This document shows, in pieces, positions 7,616 through 14,673 of a DNA stretch of 17,234 nucleotides. Each line of letters starts with the position of its first letter. The first letter of the stretch is position 1. The DNA comes from DATAYF01 sp036272735 (lineage in GTDB: Bacteria > Chloroflexota > Ktedonobacteria > Ktedonobacterales > Ktedonobacteraceae), in the NCBI GenBank assembly GCA_036272735.1, contig DATAYF010000066.1, forward strand, positions 1 through 17,234, given 5' to 3'. A model generated the notes under the pieces. It ran no database searches and was not told the origin of the DNA. It saw only the letters and a list, made by a program, of their open reading frames with translations. A program made the translations under genes and the position numbers.

Positions 7616-9247
7616 ATGGCTGAGCAACCTAAAAATAACGCTACTCCTGCCTCCAACTCGCAAGCTCAAACCCCGGCTGATCGATGGCGCTCCGGTCGTA
7701 AGCGGTTTAACCTGCAAGGTTTTCGCCGTGGTCGCGATAAAAAATGGCATTTTTCGGGGCAGCAACCTGACGAAGAGGTCACGCTGGTAGTAAGGAAGCA
7801 CTGGTGGTTTCTGGTGACCCCTGCTTTGCCCGTGCTTGGCATGGTGGTTGCATTGTTTGTGGTGTTGTCGGCCTCCGTGGCTTTGCCCGCGTTCAGTGCT
7901 GTCTGGGTGCTGCTTGAGGTGCTGCTTGGGGTTGGACTGATCGTTGCAGCCGTTTGGTTCGCCTATAGGGACCTGATAGCATGGTGGTACGAGTGCTATA
8001 TCATTACCAACAAGCGTATCATCAGTGCACGTGGTTTATTAGAGCCGACTCGCCAACAAACTCCTCTTGATAGGGTGCAGCAGGTTGGGGTCGATATCGA
8101 TCACATCCTGGGTTTTTTGCTGGGATTTGGTACAGTGCGCGTGTACTTGACGGGCGGCGATCTCGTCATGCGCCATGTTCCCGATCCCCACGGCGTCAAG
8201 GACGCCGTGCAGGGTAATACCTCTGAGATTGCTGCGAAGAAAGCGCCAGCCGCGCCTCCACTTGCGCCCACTGATCCCGACCTGGCGGCTGTTATCGGGC
8301 AATTGGCAAAAGGAAAGCCAGTTCCCACGCTTCCCGACGCGGATGCAGATTATCCTGAGCCACGTAGCGCGGATCGCTACCGTGGTCCCCGGCGTACGTT
8401 TGGTGGCTTCCTGCGCATTCCCTGCGATGTACGCTACTTTTCGGGCGAGTATACGGTGAAGTATATTCAACGCTCCCGCTATGTGCTATATCGCAATCTG
8501 GCACCTTTGGTGCTGTCTCTATTGGTTGCCTTACCGGTTGCCCTGGTGGCTCCTTTCACCGGTATACTCCCTGCCTCTATTACTGGGTACTGGTTAGGGT
8601 TGATGTCCTTTCTGGTATTGGGTATCCTCGCGGGCATCGGGCTGGTTTACACAAGTTATGTTGATGATGTGTATATTCTCACCAACCGACGCATTATTGA
8701 CATTCAGCGACGCTTTATTATTACATTCGAAACGCGTATTGAAGCCGAATATAAAAACATTCGTGATACGCGTGTGAAGGTGCCTAATGTGCTGGAACGT
8801 TTTCTTGATGTAGGCAACGTCTACGTGGAAACGCCAGGCAGCAACCCTGACATTATCTTGCGTACCGTTGACCATCCCTTTGTCTTGCAAGACGAGGTCC
8901 TGGGCATTAAGGTGCATAAAGAGAAGGCCGACTCTGTCAAGAAAGAGAATGACGAGAAGAAGAACCTGCAAACGTGGTTCAATACCATCTTCGCGAAGAT
9001 GGAATCGAGTGCGAAGAGTCGCGGAGTTCCTGACCTGAAGGATATGGATTGGTGGTCGGCCATGGCCTGTGCGGAAGAATTTGGCCTGGACGTGACCGTT
9101 AGTGGAGAGGCAGTGGATACGCCAAATGTGCCACCAGGCCGCGTCGTGAGGCAAAGCCCACCACCGGGCACCATGATGCAACAAGGCAGCAGGGTTGAGA
9201 TTGTTTTGAGTAAGCGTTCCGCGCCCGTTGACGCAAGTGCCGAGTAG
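7616..9247 (+). CDS. Membrane protein with two bacterial PH domains and a C-terminal PASTA domain
   Basis: Residues are numbered from ATG 7613. Helices at about 66-118 lead into a first bacterial PH domain (YdbS/DUF304 type) with ITNKRIISARG (131-141) and LDRVQQVGV. A proline/alanine-rich linker (about 208-250) follows. A second helical pair (295-348) precedes a second PH domain with ILTNRRIIDIQRRF (355-368). After a charged stretch (433-455), residues about 475-534 form a PASTA domain: AEEFGLDVTVSG, then PPGRVVRQSPPPGTMMQQGS and VEIVLSKR. PASTA domains usually bind peptidoglycan or muropeptides on Ser/Thr kinases and PBPs; none of those enzymatic domains is present. The side of the membrane for each domain cannot be read directly. 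Two ATGs are adjacent (7613 and 7616); GAGGG at 7605-7609 is better spaced from 7616. A cell-envelope sensing or scaffold role is inferred. Confidence 0.85.
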   Translation: MAEQPKNNATPASNSQAQTPADRWRSGRKRFNLQGFRRGRDKKWHFSGQQPDEEVTLVVRKHWWFLVTPALPVLGMVVALFVVLSASVALPAFSAVWVLLEVLLGVGLIVAAVWFAYRDLIAWWYECYIITNKRIISARGLLEPTRQQTPLDRVQQVGVDIDHILGFLLGFGTVRVYLTGGDLVMRHVPDPHGVKDAVQGNTSEIAAKKAPAAPPLAPTDPDLAAVIGQLAKGKPVPTLPDADADYPEPRSADRYRGPRRTFGGFLRIPCDVRYFSGEYTVKYIQRSRYVLYRNLAPLVLSLLVALPVALVAPFTGILPASITGYWLGLMSFLVLGILAGIGLVYTSYVDDVYILTNRRIIDIQRRFIITFETRIEAEYKNIRDTRVKVPNVLERFLDVGNVYVETPGSNPDIILRTVDHPFVLQDEVLGIKVHKEKADSVKKENDEKKNLQTWFNTIFAKMESSAKSRGVPDLKDMDWWSAMACAEEFGLDVTVSGEAVDTPNVPPGRVVRQSPPPGTMMQQGSRVEIVLSKRSAPVDASAE

Positions 9248-9261
9248 CTAGCCGAACAAAG

Positions 9262-9345
9262 ACGACCCCCGCGAGGGAGGTCGCTACCATACTACGAGAT
9301 TGCGGCTTCGCCGTGTATGGTAGCGACCTCCCTCGCGGGGGTCGT
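9262..9345. repeat. 30-bp perfect inverted repeat with nested hairpin
   Basis: Bases 9262-9291 are the exact reverse complement of 9316-9345. The arm is GC-rich (ACGACCCCCGCGAGGGAGG onward). The 24-base loop contains a second hairpin, CGGC-TTC-GCCG. It fills the gap between two convergent genes, so it may act as a bidirectional terminator, although neither side has a good T-run. Its size and layout also fit a dispersed palindromic (REP/MITE-like) repeat; only one copy is in this window, so that cannot be tested here. Confidence 0.75.
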
Positions 9346-9360
9346 GCCATGTGGAGACGT

Positions 9361-10722
9361 TTACCGATTGCCGACGCGGGTCAGCAGGGCAACGCACTCG
9401 ATATGGTAGGTTTGGGGGAACATATCGACAGGTTGTGCTGAGACGAGCCGATAGTGCCCGCCTGAGCAGAGCGTCGCGATATCACGAGCGAGCGTGCTAG
9501 GGTCGCAAGAGACATAGCAGATGGTGCGCGGCCCCATCGTTTGGAGGGCTTGCAGTGCTTTCGGGTGGCAACCGGCACGTGGTGGGTCAACCAGCGCGAG
9601 ATCGACGTGTTCGCGGCGATAGTGGAGCTGGCTGAGTAGGCGTTCGAGCGTGCCTTCCAGCGTGGTGATATTGCTTTGATTGTTCAGGGCCGCGCTGGCG
9701 CGGGCATCCATGACTGCGCTGGGTTGCGATTCGACCGAAATAACGTGCGCGGCGCGCTGAGCCAGGAAGGCCGAGAAGAGGCCAACGCCGCTATAGCCAT
9801 CGAGGAGCACGTCTGAGCGTTGTGGTTCAAGCATTGCCAGCACGTGTTCTATTAAGACGGATGTTTGAATCAAATTGACCTGGAAAAAGGAGTCGGCTGA
9901 GATGCGGAAGCGATGACCGAGTACCGCATCGGTTAAGAATTCCTGCCCGGCGCAAGCGCGACCATAGCGTCCACCGACGCGCTCGATAATGACGCCAACG
10001 ATACCAGGTGCGACGGTCATCAGCTCCTGTGCAAGTTGTTGGGGATTTTCGATCAGCGAACCGGGACGCGCGTGTATCGTCAACAGGGCTGGTACCGCTT
10101 TGACGTTCGCAATAATGGTCGCGGATGCCGAATTGCTGGCGGCTCCAATAGCGCCACGAAGCGTAAAGCCCTGAATCATTTCTCCCAGCGCGTCACCAAA
10201 ATAGGCGATAAGCTTTTGACGGACAAGCTGGTAAACCTGGTCGAGAGCGGGGTGCATCAAAGGACAATCGGTAAGATCCTGGATATCGTGGCTTTCGGAC
10301 AGTTTAAAGCCGATTTCACCGCGAGGACCGACCGTAAATAAAGCGATGTTGCGGTAATGCCAGGGAGAAATACCTTCCGGCATGCCAATGGTGGGATGAA
10401 CGAGGGCATCAGGCTGTTTCCCGATACGCACGAGTAGCTGGCGCACAATATGGGCTTTCCAGGTGAGTTGTGCGGGATAGGAAATATGCTGCCATTGACA
10501 GCCACTGTTCGTCAACAAAGGGTAGGCCGGTTCTACACGCTCCGGTGCGGGGCGCAAAATTTCTAGTAACTCTGCGCGCGCGTGTCCACGGCGTTCTTCG
10601 ACGATCTCCACGCGTACGCGCTCACCAGGAATACCTCCTGGTACGAAGAGGACACGCCCTTCGTAGCGACCCACGGCATCGCCTCCGTAGGCAAGGTCTG
10701 TTAGTTCAACATCAATGCTCAT
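9361..10722 (-). CDS. RNA uracil-C5 methyltransferase of the RlmD/TrmA family
   Basis: This SAM-dependent enzyme makes 5-methyluridine in rRNA or tRNA. The 453-residue protein opens with a TRAM RNA-binding domain (residues 1-57, LTDLAYGGDAVGRYEGRVLFV). The Rossmann half contains LLDGYSGVGLFSAFLA (SAM binding). DPPRAGCHPKAL is the substrate-base motif. YVSCDPSTLARD contains the catalytic Cys, about 406, and DMFPQTYHIE closes the family pattern. RlmD normally has a 4Fe-4S cluster with a CGGC pair. Here the site reads TNSGCQWQH, so only Cys75 and the later Cys in DCPLMHP remain and the cluster is probably absent. The GTG at 10740 is in frame, but ATG 10722 has GAGGTG just upstream and begins at the TRAM domain. 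rRNA versus tRNA specificity is not decidable, so no gene symbol is given. Confidence 0.9.
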   Translation of the reverse strand: MSIDVELTDLAYGGDAVGRYEGRVLFVPGGIPGERVRVEIVEERRGHARAELLEILRPAPERVEPAYPLLTNSGCQWQHISYPAQLTWKAHIVRQLLVRIGKQPDALVHPTIGMPEGISPWHYRNIALFTVGPRGEIGFKLSESHDIQDLTDCPLMHPALDQVYQLVRQKLIAYFGDALGEMIQGFTLRGAIGAASNSASATIIANVKAVPALLTIHARPGSLIENPQQLAQELMTVAPGIVGVIIERVGGRYGRACAGQEFLTDAVLGHRFRISADSFFQVNLIQTSVLIEHVLAMLEPQRSDVLLDGYSGVGLFSAFLAQRAAHVISVESQPSAVMDARASAALNNQSNITTLEGTLERLLSQLHYRREHVDLALVDPPRAGCHPKALQALQTMGPRTICYVSCDPSTLARDIATLCSGGHYRLVSAQPVDMFPQTYHIECVALLTRVGNR

Positions 10723-10981
10723 GTTCACCTCGGCGGTCACACTACGACGTTGTATGTCGATGATGCCCGTCTCAACTTTCCAGCGTTTTTGTATCTATCT
10801 ATACTATTACCACGTAGCCCCATACGGAGTTTCGCAGGCGATAGAAAGCCTCTCACGAGTGTATAGTTTTGCTCGTGAAGGTGCACCATCAGGGAGTGCA
10901 TGTGAAAAAGTGTTTACTACTGATCCGACTACCTGAGCGCGTAGCGCTGGCCCGCAATGGCGTTGGTGTTCGGAAAAGAAC

Positions 10982-11983
10982 TTACAGCGAGAGAGGTTGT
11001 TTAGGCTGAGAATATAGCCGCGTGCCAAAGCGACTCAAGAAGACGGCACCAAGCCCTAACAAACCCGCTCCAATACTAATAATCCAGCCAATATAGGGAA
11101 GTGAACCCGCCAGTGCTAGCACTGCTGTTCCCGCTACGACTTGCAATAGCCGTGAGTTGTGCTGTGGTGCAACGGCGTGCAACAACCGTTCACCGATTAG
11201 CCAACCTATCGCCACTGTTCCTAATGCCCATGCTGCGATCAGCCCTATAGCTACTATAATGGCTAAAGGAATAGGGATAATGAGTGAGACCAGTACAGCC
11301 ATAATTGCTGGTGTAAGCAAGACGGTAAGTAGTCCAAGTAGGAAGCTACGACGAACCTTGCTCTGCACCGTTGTTCGTACCAGCATAACATGTTCGGGCA
11401 ACAACGTACTAAGCAACCATGCCAGTCCTATCCAGGCGACAAGTGACCAGAAATGAAAGCCAGCATCGTTATTCCCAAGCAGAAGTATACCCACGCTTTT
11501 GGTACAGTCAAAAACGTTGCCATGAAGTTGTGAGTCCTGCCCCTCGATCCATTGACCACCACAGACGTGAATGTTGCCGTTTACGTGGGCGCCATTTTGT
11601 AACGTCAGGTTCCCACCATACAAGGCCACATTGCCATCGACGTTGCCATCGATGACCACATTCCCTCCAAATGTCACTATATCACCTTTCACCTCACCTT
11701 GTACAACTGAAGTACCGCCAACCGAGGTCAGGCTCCCACATACAACTTCACCGCTACCCACAACCACCGTATTGCCGAAGGACGGCTTTGGATGTTCTTC
11801 GGTACATTTTTGTTGCACATCAGTGGTGCGGGTGGTTGCCGCGAGCGCAGATTTGCCATCTGCCAACATCCCTGCTCCCAATCCTAGCACAAACACTATA
11901 AACAGCCAGATAACCGATTGTAGATAGATCAATCGCCGTGTATGTACGCTTTGCAGCGCACATTTAAACGTACTTTTTCGCAT
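10982..11983 (-). CDS. Membrane protein with bactofilin-like beta-helix domain
   Basis: The 333-residue protein begins with a basic N-terminus and a hydrophobic segment (22-42) followed by ALAA, possibly a signal peptide or anchor. Residues about 70-160 are a run of short glycine/valine-rich strands (GSLTSVGGTSVVQGEVKGDI, VTFGGNVVIDGNVDGNVALY). This is the right-handed beta-helix style of bactofilins and polymer-forming cytoskeletal proteins. Four to five helices follow (about 178-196, 213-266, 280-318). ATG 12001 is in frame, but only ATG 11983 has a good site (AGGGAG, seven bases upstream). It is the last gene of the sigma/anti-sigma unit, 52 bases after the anti-sigma gene, and is probably under the same promoter. 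The placement of a beta-helix with a signal segment suggests an extracytoplasmic or membrane-bound role. Cys60, Cys82, Cys141 and Cys160 could form disulfides if exported. Confidence 0.75.
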   Translation of the reverse strand: MRKSTFKCALQSVHTRRLIYLQSVIWLFIVFVLGLGAGMLADGKSALAATTRTTDVQQKCTEEHPKPSFGNTVVVGSGEVVCGSLTSVGGTSVVQGEVKGDIVTFGGNVVIDGNVDGNVALYGGNLTLQNGAHVNGNIHVCGGQWIEGQDSQLHGNVFDCTKSVGILLLGNNDAGFHFWSLVAWIGLAWLLSTLLPEHVMLVRTTVQSKVRRSFLLGLLTVLLTPAIMAVLVSLIIPIPLAIIVAIGLIAAWALGTVAIGWLIGERLLHAVAPQHNSRLLQVVAGTAVLALAGSLPYIGWIISIGAGLLGLGAVFLSRFGTRLYSQPKQPLSL

Positions 11984-12035
11984 GCCGGAACTCCCTATCA
12001 TGGACGACGCACCAATGTGTCCATGACCTTCGCCG

Positions 12036-12596
12036 TTATGCCTCTTGTGGAGGACGCATCAAGCGAAGCCACATCCCCATCATGACGACAACGGCCAGTG
12101 CAAGTGTTGGGAGCATCCAGTTGTTGCGCGTCGCCATTGTCAACCCCATGTGTAGATATTGAGCACTGATGATGAAGAAATCAATGACCCCATTGAGTAG
12201 GTAGAGCGCTTTGACGGTCAAGTCGGTTTGGATAATTGCCAGGGCCAGTAACAAGAGTGGGATGCTGCTGAGTGTAAAGAAGCCCAGTGCCACACAAGCT
12301 GTGCCCGCGGGACGAAAGTGAGCCAGGCGCGTGTGTTGCTGTTGACGAATATCCTCAAGCTGGTCGGTAATGCGCTTTTGTTGTTGGATCGCCAGCATGA
12401 TGCGCTCTGTTGAGACGTTTGGTCGTGCATGGGAAGTGGATACATGCAGGATGGTATCGAGATGATGTTGTTGCGACGTGAAGTTACGGCAGGATGAACA
12501 ATGTTGCAAATGTTCCTCTACTGCCTGAGCTTCTGACGGTGCCAGATCACCATCGCGCAGAGCGCCCAGTCGTTCTCTAGCGTTGTGGCAACGCAT
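12036..12596 (-). CDS. Zinc-finger anti-sigma factor, membrane-bound
   Basis: The 186-residue protein has an N-terminal zinc-binding anti-sigma domain. Cys3 is followed by LRDGDLAPSEAQAVEEHLQH and the motif His29-x3-Cys33-x2-Cys36, the usual H-x3-C-x2-C signature. A Gln-rich linker (about 73-92) precedes three hydrophobic segments (about 95-125, 130-150, 160-180). It should hold the sigma factor encoded just upstream inactive at the membrane and release it on a signal. Its start overlaps the end of the sigma gene by 20 bases, with GAGGAG as ribosome binding site inside that gene, so the pair is translationally coupled. Three membrane segments rather than one are more than in the simplest anti-sigma proteins; the extracellular part is very short, so the signal may come from the membrane or a partner. 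Such a partner could be the downstream beta-helix protein (inference). Confidence 0.88.
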   Translation of the reverse strand: MRCHNARERLGALRDGDLAPSEAQAVEEHLQHCSSCRNFTSQQHHLDTILHVSTSHARPNVSTERIMLAIQQQKRITDQLEDIRQQQHTRLAHFRPAGTACVALGFFTLSSIPLLLLALAIIQTDLTVKALYLLNGVIDFFIISAQYLHMGLTMATRNNWMLPTLALAVVVMMGMWLRLMRPPQEA

Positions 12597-13344
12597 CGAC
12601 CTGCTCCTCTTCGTTCTTGCTTTCCTGCTTCATATAGCGTGCCAACAATTCGCGCGCCCGGTGTAAACGCGCTTTGACCAGGGCGGGGGTCAGATCGAGC
12701 GCGGTAGCTATTTCTTCGTAGGAAAAATCATGCCAATAGCGCAAAACAATCACCGCACGATATTTGCTGGGCAGCTTTTGTAGGTAAAGTTGGACCTCAT
12801 CCTGCTGCTCACCCTGAATGGCCGATTGTTCCGGGCTAACGGCCGCGTCGGCAATCCACTCTAGGAAAGGGACATCTTCGAGTGGGAGCGCCAGGAAGCG
12901 CCGCCTTCTGAGCTGATCGATTGCCAAATGTGAAGCAATCGAGAGGAGCCAGGTACTAAATTTATGGATCGATTTGTAGGAAGCGAGCTGTGTATAGGCA
13001 CGCACAAAAGTCTCCTGGGTCACATCTTCTGCTTCAGTTACATTACTCAGCATACGATATGCAAGGTTTTGTACGGCGTCTTTGTATCGCTCGACGAGTA
13101 CCGAAAAGACGTTTTGATCACCAGTCAGCACCAACTCGACAAGCGCTGCATCGCTCATCGTTTCGGTCATGGTTCCTGTCTGTGTTCGGGTACTGATCGC
13201 CTCGCTCGTGCTTGATATCCCCTGTGCACCCGCGACCTCTACTGATACTCCAGTACTCTGACTACGACGTGATTTTTGGCCAGGTGTTGCTAAAGAACCT
13301 ATATTTCCCAACATATTTGAAGCGTTCACCGATGATTCCATCAT
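12577..13344 (-). CDS. ECF-type RNA polymerase sigma factor (sigma-70 family)
   Basis: Sigma region 2 spans about residues 78-148 (FSVLVERYKDAVQNLAYRML, then EDVTQETFVRAY and FSTWLLSIASHLAIDQLRRR). Region 4 lies at about 185-236 (LPSKYRAVIVLRYWHDFSYE, then IATALDLTPALVKARLHRAR), the helix-turn-helix for the -35 box. No region 1.1 or 3 is present, as in ECF sigmas. The 255-residue reading frame carries an odd Ser/Thr/Gln-rich N-terminal extension of about 58 residues. A second start, ATG 13170 (MTETMSDAALVELVLTGDQ), has AGGA just upstream and would give a normal-length ECF sigma. ATG 13344/13341 has a weaker GGTGA. The gene leads an operon with its anti-sigma and a beta-helix membrane protein. 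It has a sigma-A type promoter upstream; autoregulation could add to it. Confidence 0.92.
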   Translation of the reverse strand: MMESSVNASNMLGNIGSLATPGQKSRRSQSTGVSVEVAGAQGISSTSEAISTRTQTGTMTETMSDAALVELVLTGDQNVFSVLVERYKDAVQNLAYRMLSNVTEAEDVTQETFVRAYTQLASYKSIHKFSTWLLSIASHLAIDQLRRRRFLALPLEDVPFLEWIADAAVSPEQSAIQGEQQDEVQLYLQKLPSKYRAVIVLRYWHDFSYEEIATALDLTPALVKARLHRARELLARYMKQESKNEEEQVDALPQR

Positions 13345-13463
13345 TTGTCACCGCTCATTACTTGTTTATTTTGTGTGGTATTTCTACATCCACAGGAGCA
13401 GGCAAATATTCACTCCTATGATACTAGTTACGAGCAGCGGACACGAAAGTTGTACTCTTGTAG

Positions 13464-13495
13464 TGCAGTGTATCACGACTGCATCCAAGTGGCAA
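13464..13495 (-). promoter_or_regulatory. Promoter of the sigma operon with an overlapping dyad
   Basis: On the minus strand, TTGCCA (13490-13495) and TACACT (13467-13472) are separated by 17 bases, matching a sigma-A promoter (five and four of six). The dyad TGCAGT-N8-ACTGCA (13464-13469 and 13478-13483) overlaps the -10 and spacer, where a repressor could bind. The leader to ATG 13344 would be about 115 bases. Confidence 0.5.
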
Positions 13496-13529
13496 GAGGA
13501 AAAACTGTACTTTGTAGCGCAGATATGAA

Positions 13530-13568
13530 GTGAGGAAACGACTTCCCTTGCGGCGATCGGTTCCTCAC
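13530..13568 (-). terminator. Inverted repeat after the isochorismatase gene
   Basis: GTGAGGAA (13530-13537) pairs with TTCCTCAC (13561-13568), about 35 bases downstream of the hydrolase stop on the minus strand. The loop is 23 bases and the T-run after the stem is poor, so it is a weak terminator candidate at best. Confidence 0.35.
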
Positions 13569-13603
13569 ACAAGCATATTTGTGTCTGCAAAGAGCCCTTG
13601 CTA

Positions 13604-14149
13604 TTACTCGAAATTTATATTGTTGGCCGATTGAAGGACGATTACGTGCTCGTCGGTGCCGAAGTCTTCCAGGGTATAGTTGTGATGGTTGACGATCTGT
13701 TCCGCGCGGAACAGATCGCTATCGGTCGTGCTGTGCGCGTCCTGCACGAGTGTGACATCGTAGCCACGGCTGATGGCGGCACGACTGGTGGTATCGACGC
13801 ACATCTCGGTTCTGCATCCGGTAATGATAAGTCGTTGAATGTGGTGAGCCTGTAACACTTCTCGCAATGGAGTCTGGTAGAAGGAGTCGGAGGCGCGTTT
13901 GGACAAGACTATTTCGCCTGCCGCTGGTGTGACGGTCGGATGAATTTCCCAGGCTGGCTGGCCAGGTGCCAGCTGTGTGCCAGGGTCGCTTTCGTGTTGC
14001 ATGTACACGATGAGCGTGCCGGTTGCGCGTGCTTGCGCGAGCAGGTACGCAACATTTTCGAGCACCTGGCGGCTACGATACGCCGGAGATTCACCAGTAA
14101 TCAGACCTACCTGTACATCGATAACTAATAATGCAGTGTTCGAACTCAT
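13604..14149 (-). CDS. Isochorismatase-family cysteine hydrolase
   Basis: The 181-residue protein is a complete single-domain member of the isochorismatase-like superfamily, which includes nicotinamidases, ureidoacrylate and biuret hydrolases and isochorismatases. The catalytic triad is visible: Asp11 in LLVIDVQ, Lys84 in VLSKRASDSFY, and the nucleophile Cys117 in GCRTEMCVDTTSRAA. DVTLVQDAHSTTDSD is the usual segment after the nucleophile. The nicotinamidase metal-binding Asp-x-His-x2-His motif is not evident, so nicotinamidase is unlikely. The substrate cannot be told from the sequence. Start: ATG 14149 with AAGGAG (CTCCTT on the plus strand at 14160-14165) ten bases upstream. It stands alone, with a repeat-rich upstream region (14174-14236). 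Confidence 0.9.
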   Translation of the reverse strand: MSSNTALLVIDVQVGLITGESPAYRSRQVLENVAYLLAQARATGTLIVYMQHESDPGTQLAPGQPAWEIHPTVTPAAGEIVLSKRASDSFYQTPLREVLQAHHIQRLIITGCRTEMCVDTTSRAAISRGYDVTLVQDAHSTTDSDLFRAEQIVNHHNYTLEDFGTDEHVIVLQSANNINFE

Positions 14150-14173
14150 AAAGGTATTGCTCCTTGAAATGCT

Positions 14174-14236
14174 AAGAATTCAGTGAGTTGTGTCTTCATC
14201 AAATGAGGATGATGTAATGGTGAGGATGAATTCTTA
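14174..14236 (-). promoter_or_regulatory. Repeat-rich upstream region of the hydrolase gene
   Basis: A 10-bp inverted repeat TAAGAATTCA (14173-14182) and TGAATTCTTA (14227-14236) encloses two direct copies of TGAGGATGA (14204-14212 and 14221-14229), spaced 17 bases apart. On the minus strand a TTGATG lies near 14200. The arrangement fits a regulator binding region, but no known operator was recognised and a clear -10 is missing. Confidence 0.3.
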
Positions 14237-14256
14237 CTTATCCAACGGAGTCTCCT

Positions 14257-14520
14257 TTAATGCGTGCCTATATCTCCTTGTAGCGCGCGTTCACGTCGTT
14301 GATCAAGACGTTTGAGATTTGACCGAGAGCGGAAGAGAGCGAAAACTCCCACTATCAGCACCATGGCATACACTACAAGAAAAATCATTTTCAAGAAAAG
14401 ATTAATGCCTGGATTAAAGACTTCGACAATTGCGGTTATGGTCAGCAGCGGTAGAGTAATGCCTATAGTCGATAGATGCTGGCGCTGCATTCGCGTATAG
14501 GGATCGTTCCTTTTCGTCGT
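14257..14520 (-). CDS. Small two-helix membrane protein, possible ACG start
   Basis: The protein has two hydrophobic helices (STIGITLPLLTITAIVEVF and LFLKMIFLVVYAMVLIVGVF) and a basic C-terminus (RSRSNLKRLDQRRERALQG), so it would sit in the membrane with a cytoplasmic tail. I do not recognise the family. The first ATG, at 14490 (77 residues), has no ribosome binding site at a usable distance. A full Shine-Dalgarno AAGGAGGT lies on the minus strand at 14526-14533, followed after five bases by two ACG codons (14520, 14517) in frame with the protein. The added residues TTKRNDPYTR look like a natural N-terminus. I place the start at ACG 14520 on this basis, giving 87 residues; it could also be the ATG at 14490, or a mutated start in a dying gene. 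An extended -10 lies at 14575-14583. Confidence 0.6.
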   Translation of the reverse strand, partial: TTKRNDPYTRMQRQHLSTIGITLPLLTITAIVEVFNPGINLFLKMIFLVVYAMVLIVGVFALFRSRSNLKRLDQRRERALQGDIGTH

Positions 14521-14525
14521 TTGGT

Positions 14526-14533
14526 ACCTCCTT
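14526..14533 (-). promoter_or_regulatory. Strong Shine-Dalgarno not followed by ATG/GTG/TTG
   Basis: AAGGAGGT on the minus strand. No standard start codon lies within 5-13 bases of it; the only in-frame candidates are two ACG codons at 14520 and 14517. Confidence 0.7.
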
Positions 14534-14574
14534 ATATCCTATCCGCTTGAATACCGACTCTCCTATCGGACCAT

Positions 14575-14583
14575 ATGATACCA
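14575..14583 (-). promoter_or_regulatory. Extended -10 promoter for the small membrane protein
   Basis: The minus strand reads TGGTATCAT (TGn plus TATCAT), about 55 bases before the ACG start candidate. The -35 region is weak. Confidence 0.4.
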
Positions 14584-14618
14584 TAAAATTGTCCGTTTTT
14601 GGAGGCCATTGAGTATAA

Positions 14619-14653
14619 AAAGCACCTGGATCATTCATTGATCCAGGTGCTTT
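14619..14653 (-). terminator. Intrinsic terminator of the coiled-coil gene
   Basis: A perfect 15-bp stem (14619-14633 with 14639-14653) has a 5-base loop. On the minus strand the stem is followed by a T-rich run (CTTTTTATAC), giving a good intrinsic terminator 20 bases after the stop of the coiled-coil gene. On the plus strand an ATTTT follows, so it may act weakly both ways. Confidence 0.8.
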
Positions 14654-14673
14654 ATTTTGTGTTATGTGCAATA

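Noticed and set aside
8594..9184. Minus-strand open frame of 196 codons inside the PH-PASTA gene
   Set aside because: The antisense strand of a well-supported gene, with no recognisable domain or ribosome binding site.
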